Shown in pieces: positions 63,457 to 64,000 of a stretch of 64,000 nt of DNA. Position 1 is the stretch's first letter. The number at the start of each line of letters is the position of its first letter. This DNA comes from Onchocerca volvulus (Eukaryota > Nematoda > Chromadorea > Rhabditida > Onchocercidae): NCBI GenBank assembly GCA_000499405.2, contig HG738137.1, positions 7,812,001 to 7,876,000 on the forward strand. Reading direction: 5' to 3'. Position numbers and translations under genes: made by a program. The notes under the pieces are model-generated. The model was not told the DNA's origin. It worked only from the letters and a program-made list of their open reading frames with translations, and made no database searches.

Positions 63457-64000
63457 CTGAAATTCATCAAAAATTTGGTTTTATGGAATGACAAACTTCG
63501 TAGAATTATGGAAAATTATTAAAAAAGTGAGTTAAATAAGGATAAATCTATGATCATTTTAATTCTTTAAATCATTTCCAAAACTTTCTTTTTTTTGCTT
63601 TTTTGAAATAAAAAAATTTTTGTTTCTTGTAAAAATGCCAATCTTCGAATATGTGAAAATTTGTCACATTTTAAAATTAGAGAATCAATAGAAAAGTATG
63701 GTAAAGCAACAATGAAAAAAAAAAGTGGGAAGAAATGGTTTGAAAAAAAGATGAATGACAACTTTTGTTTCAATGTTACTTTTCATAAATTCATGATTTT
63801 AATCATGATTCAATTCGATCTAAACTATTCAACAGTTTTGATCATGATTCTAATCGAAATTTTTGATTTGTCGTAATAAAAACTCAAATTTTTTTTGAGA
63901 AAATATCAAATCTTACTTATTTGTGTCAAATATTATTCAAAATTAGGAAATTCAGATAATCAAAGAATAAATTTCAAAAAAAATCTAAGGCTTTATATAA
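63457..64000. other. 5' flank or first intron of dlk-1
   Basis: No clear upstream dlk-1 exon was identified. Frames at 63567-63773 (-) and 63661-63876 (+) lack support. The sequence is AT-rich with T-runs. Confidence 0.55.

Noticed and set aside
1..64000. tRNA, rRNA, CRISPR or bacterial endosymbiont insertions
   Set aside because: No cloverleaf-like or rRNA-like segment, no regularly spaced identical repeats and no GC- or codon-shifted block were seen. A tRNAscan or BLAST run would be needed to exclude short remnants.

Overview
The window looks like a nematode chromosome segment, most likely from a filarial or other spirurid worm. It is about 70% AT and full of T-runs. Exons are short and phase-consistent, with introns ending mostly in TTT(N)CAG. 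The gene complement is worm-like: an ALIX/ALX-1 orthologue, a DLK-1 MAP kinase kinase kinase and a serpentine 7TM receptor. Species cannot be fixed from sequence alone. No bacterial or Wolbachia-like block was seen, and there is one assembly gap (19169-19559).

Layout. 1-10.8 kb: gene-poor AT-rich DNA with small repeats and a solo copy of a repeat terminus (about 815-1000). 10.8-13.2 kb: candidate exons of one or two unrecognised minus-strand genes. 15.4-16.8 kb: a degenerate repeat array carrying a motif of about 45 bp that recurs elsewhere in the window. 18.2-20.4 kb: a minus-strand 7TM receptor whose middle is lost in the gap. 21.2-25.2 kb: a dead Helitron RepHel fragment enclosed by inverted repeats of about 700-750 bp; its zinc-knuckle, N-terminal motif and PIF1-type helicase pieces remain but the HUH nuclease segment is absent. 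25.2-29.5 kb: intergenic, then the promoter side of alx-1.

29495-36766 (+) is alx-1. I resolved it into 19 exons that join without a frameshift into 865 codons plus stop (BRO1, V domain, proline-rich tail). 39093-52506 (+) is a 30-exon, 1192-residue nuclear-type protein with two FLYWCH-like cysteine/histidine modules, a C2H2-like finger and a long charged tail; I could not name an orthologue. 53852-63456 (-) is dlk-1: 21 exons in frame, about 1017 residues, 5' end not resolved. It has the kinase domain, coiled coil and the C-terminal SDGLSD hexapeptide known to control DLK-1/MAP3K13.

The three large genes are housekeeping or neuronal genes with no obvious shared pathway. The FLYWCH gene and dlk-1 converge tail to tail, with candidate poly(A) signals that would make their 3' UTRs overlap slightly. 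The features most worth a second look are the inverted-repeat-flanked gutted Helitron, the relocation of the ALIX PSAP motif to the extreme C-terminus, the conserved DLK-1 hexapeptide, a perfect 29-bp hairpin followed by a 12-bp hairpin in an intron, and a 22-bp inverted repeat upstream of the receptor gene. Exon boundaries were read by eye from splice consensus and phase; no alignment or transcript data were available.
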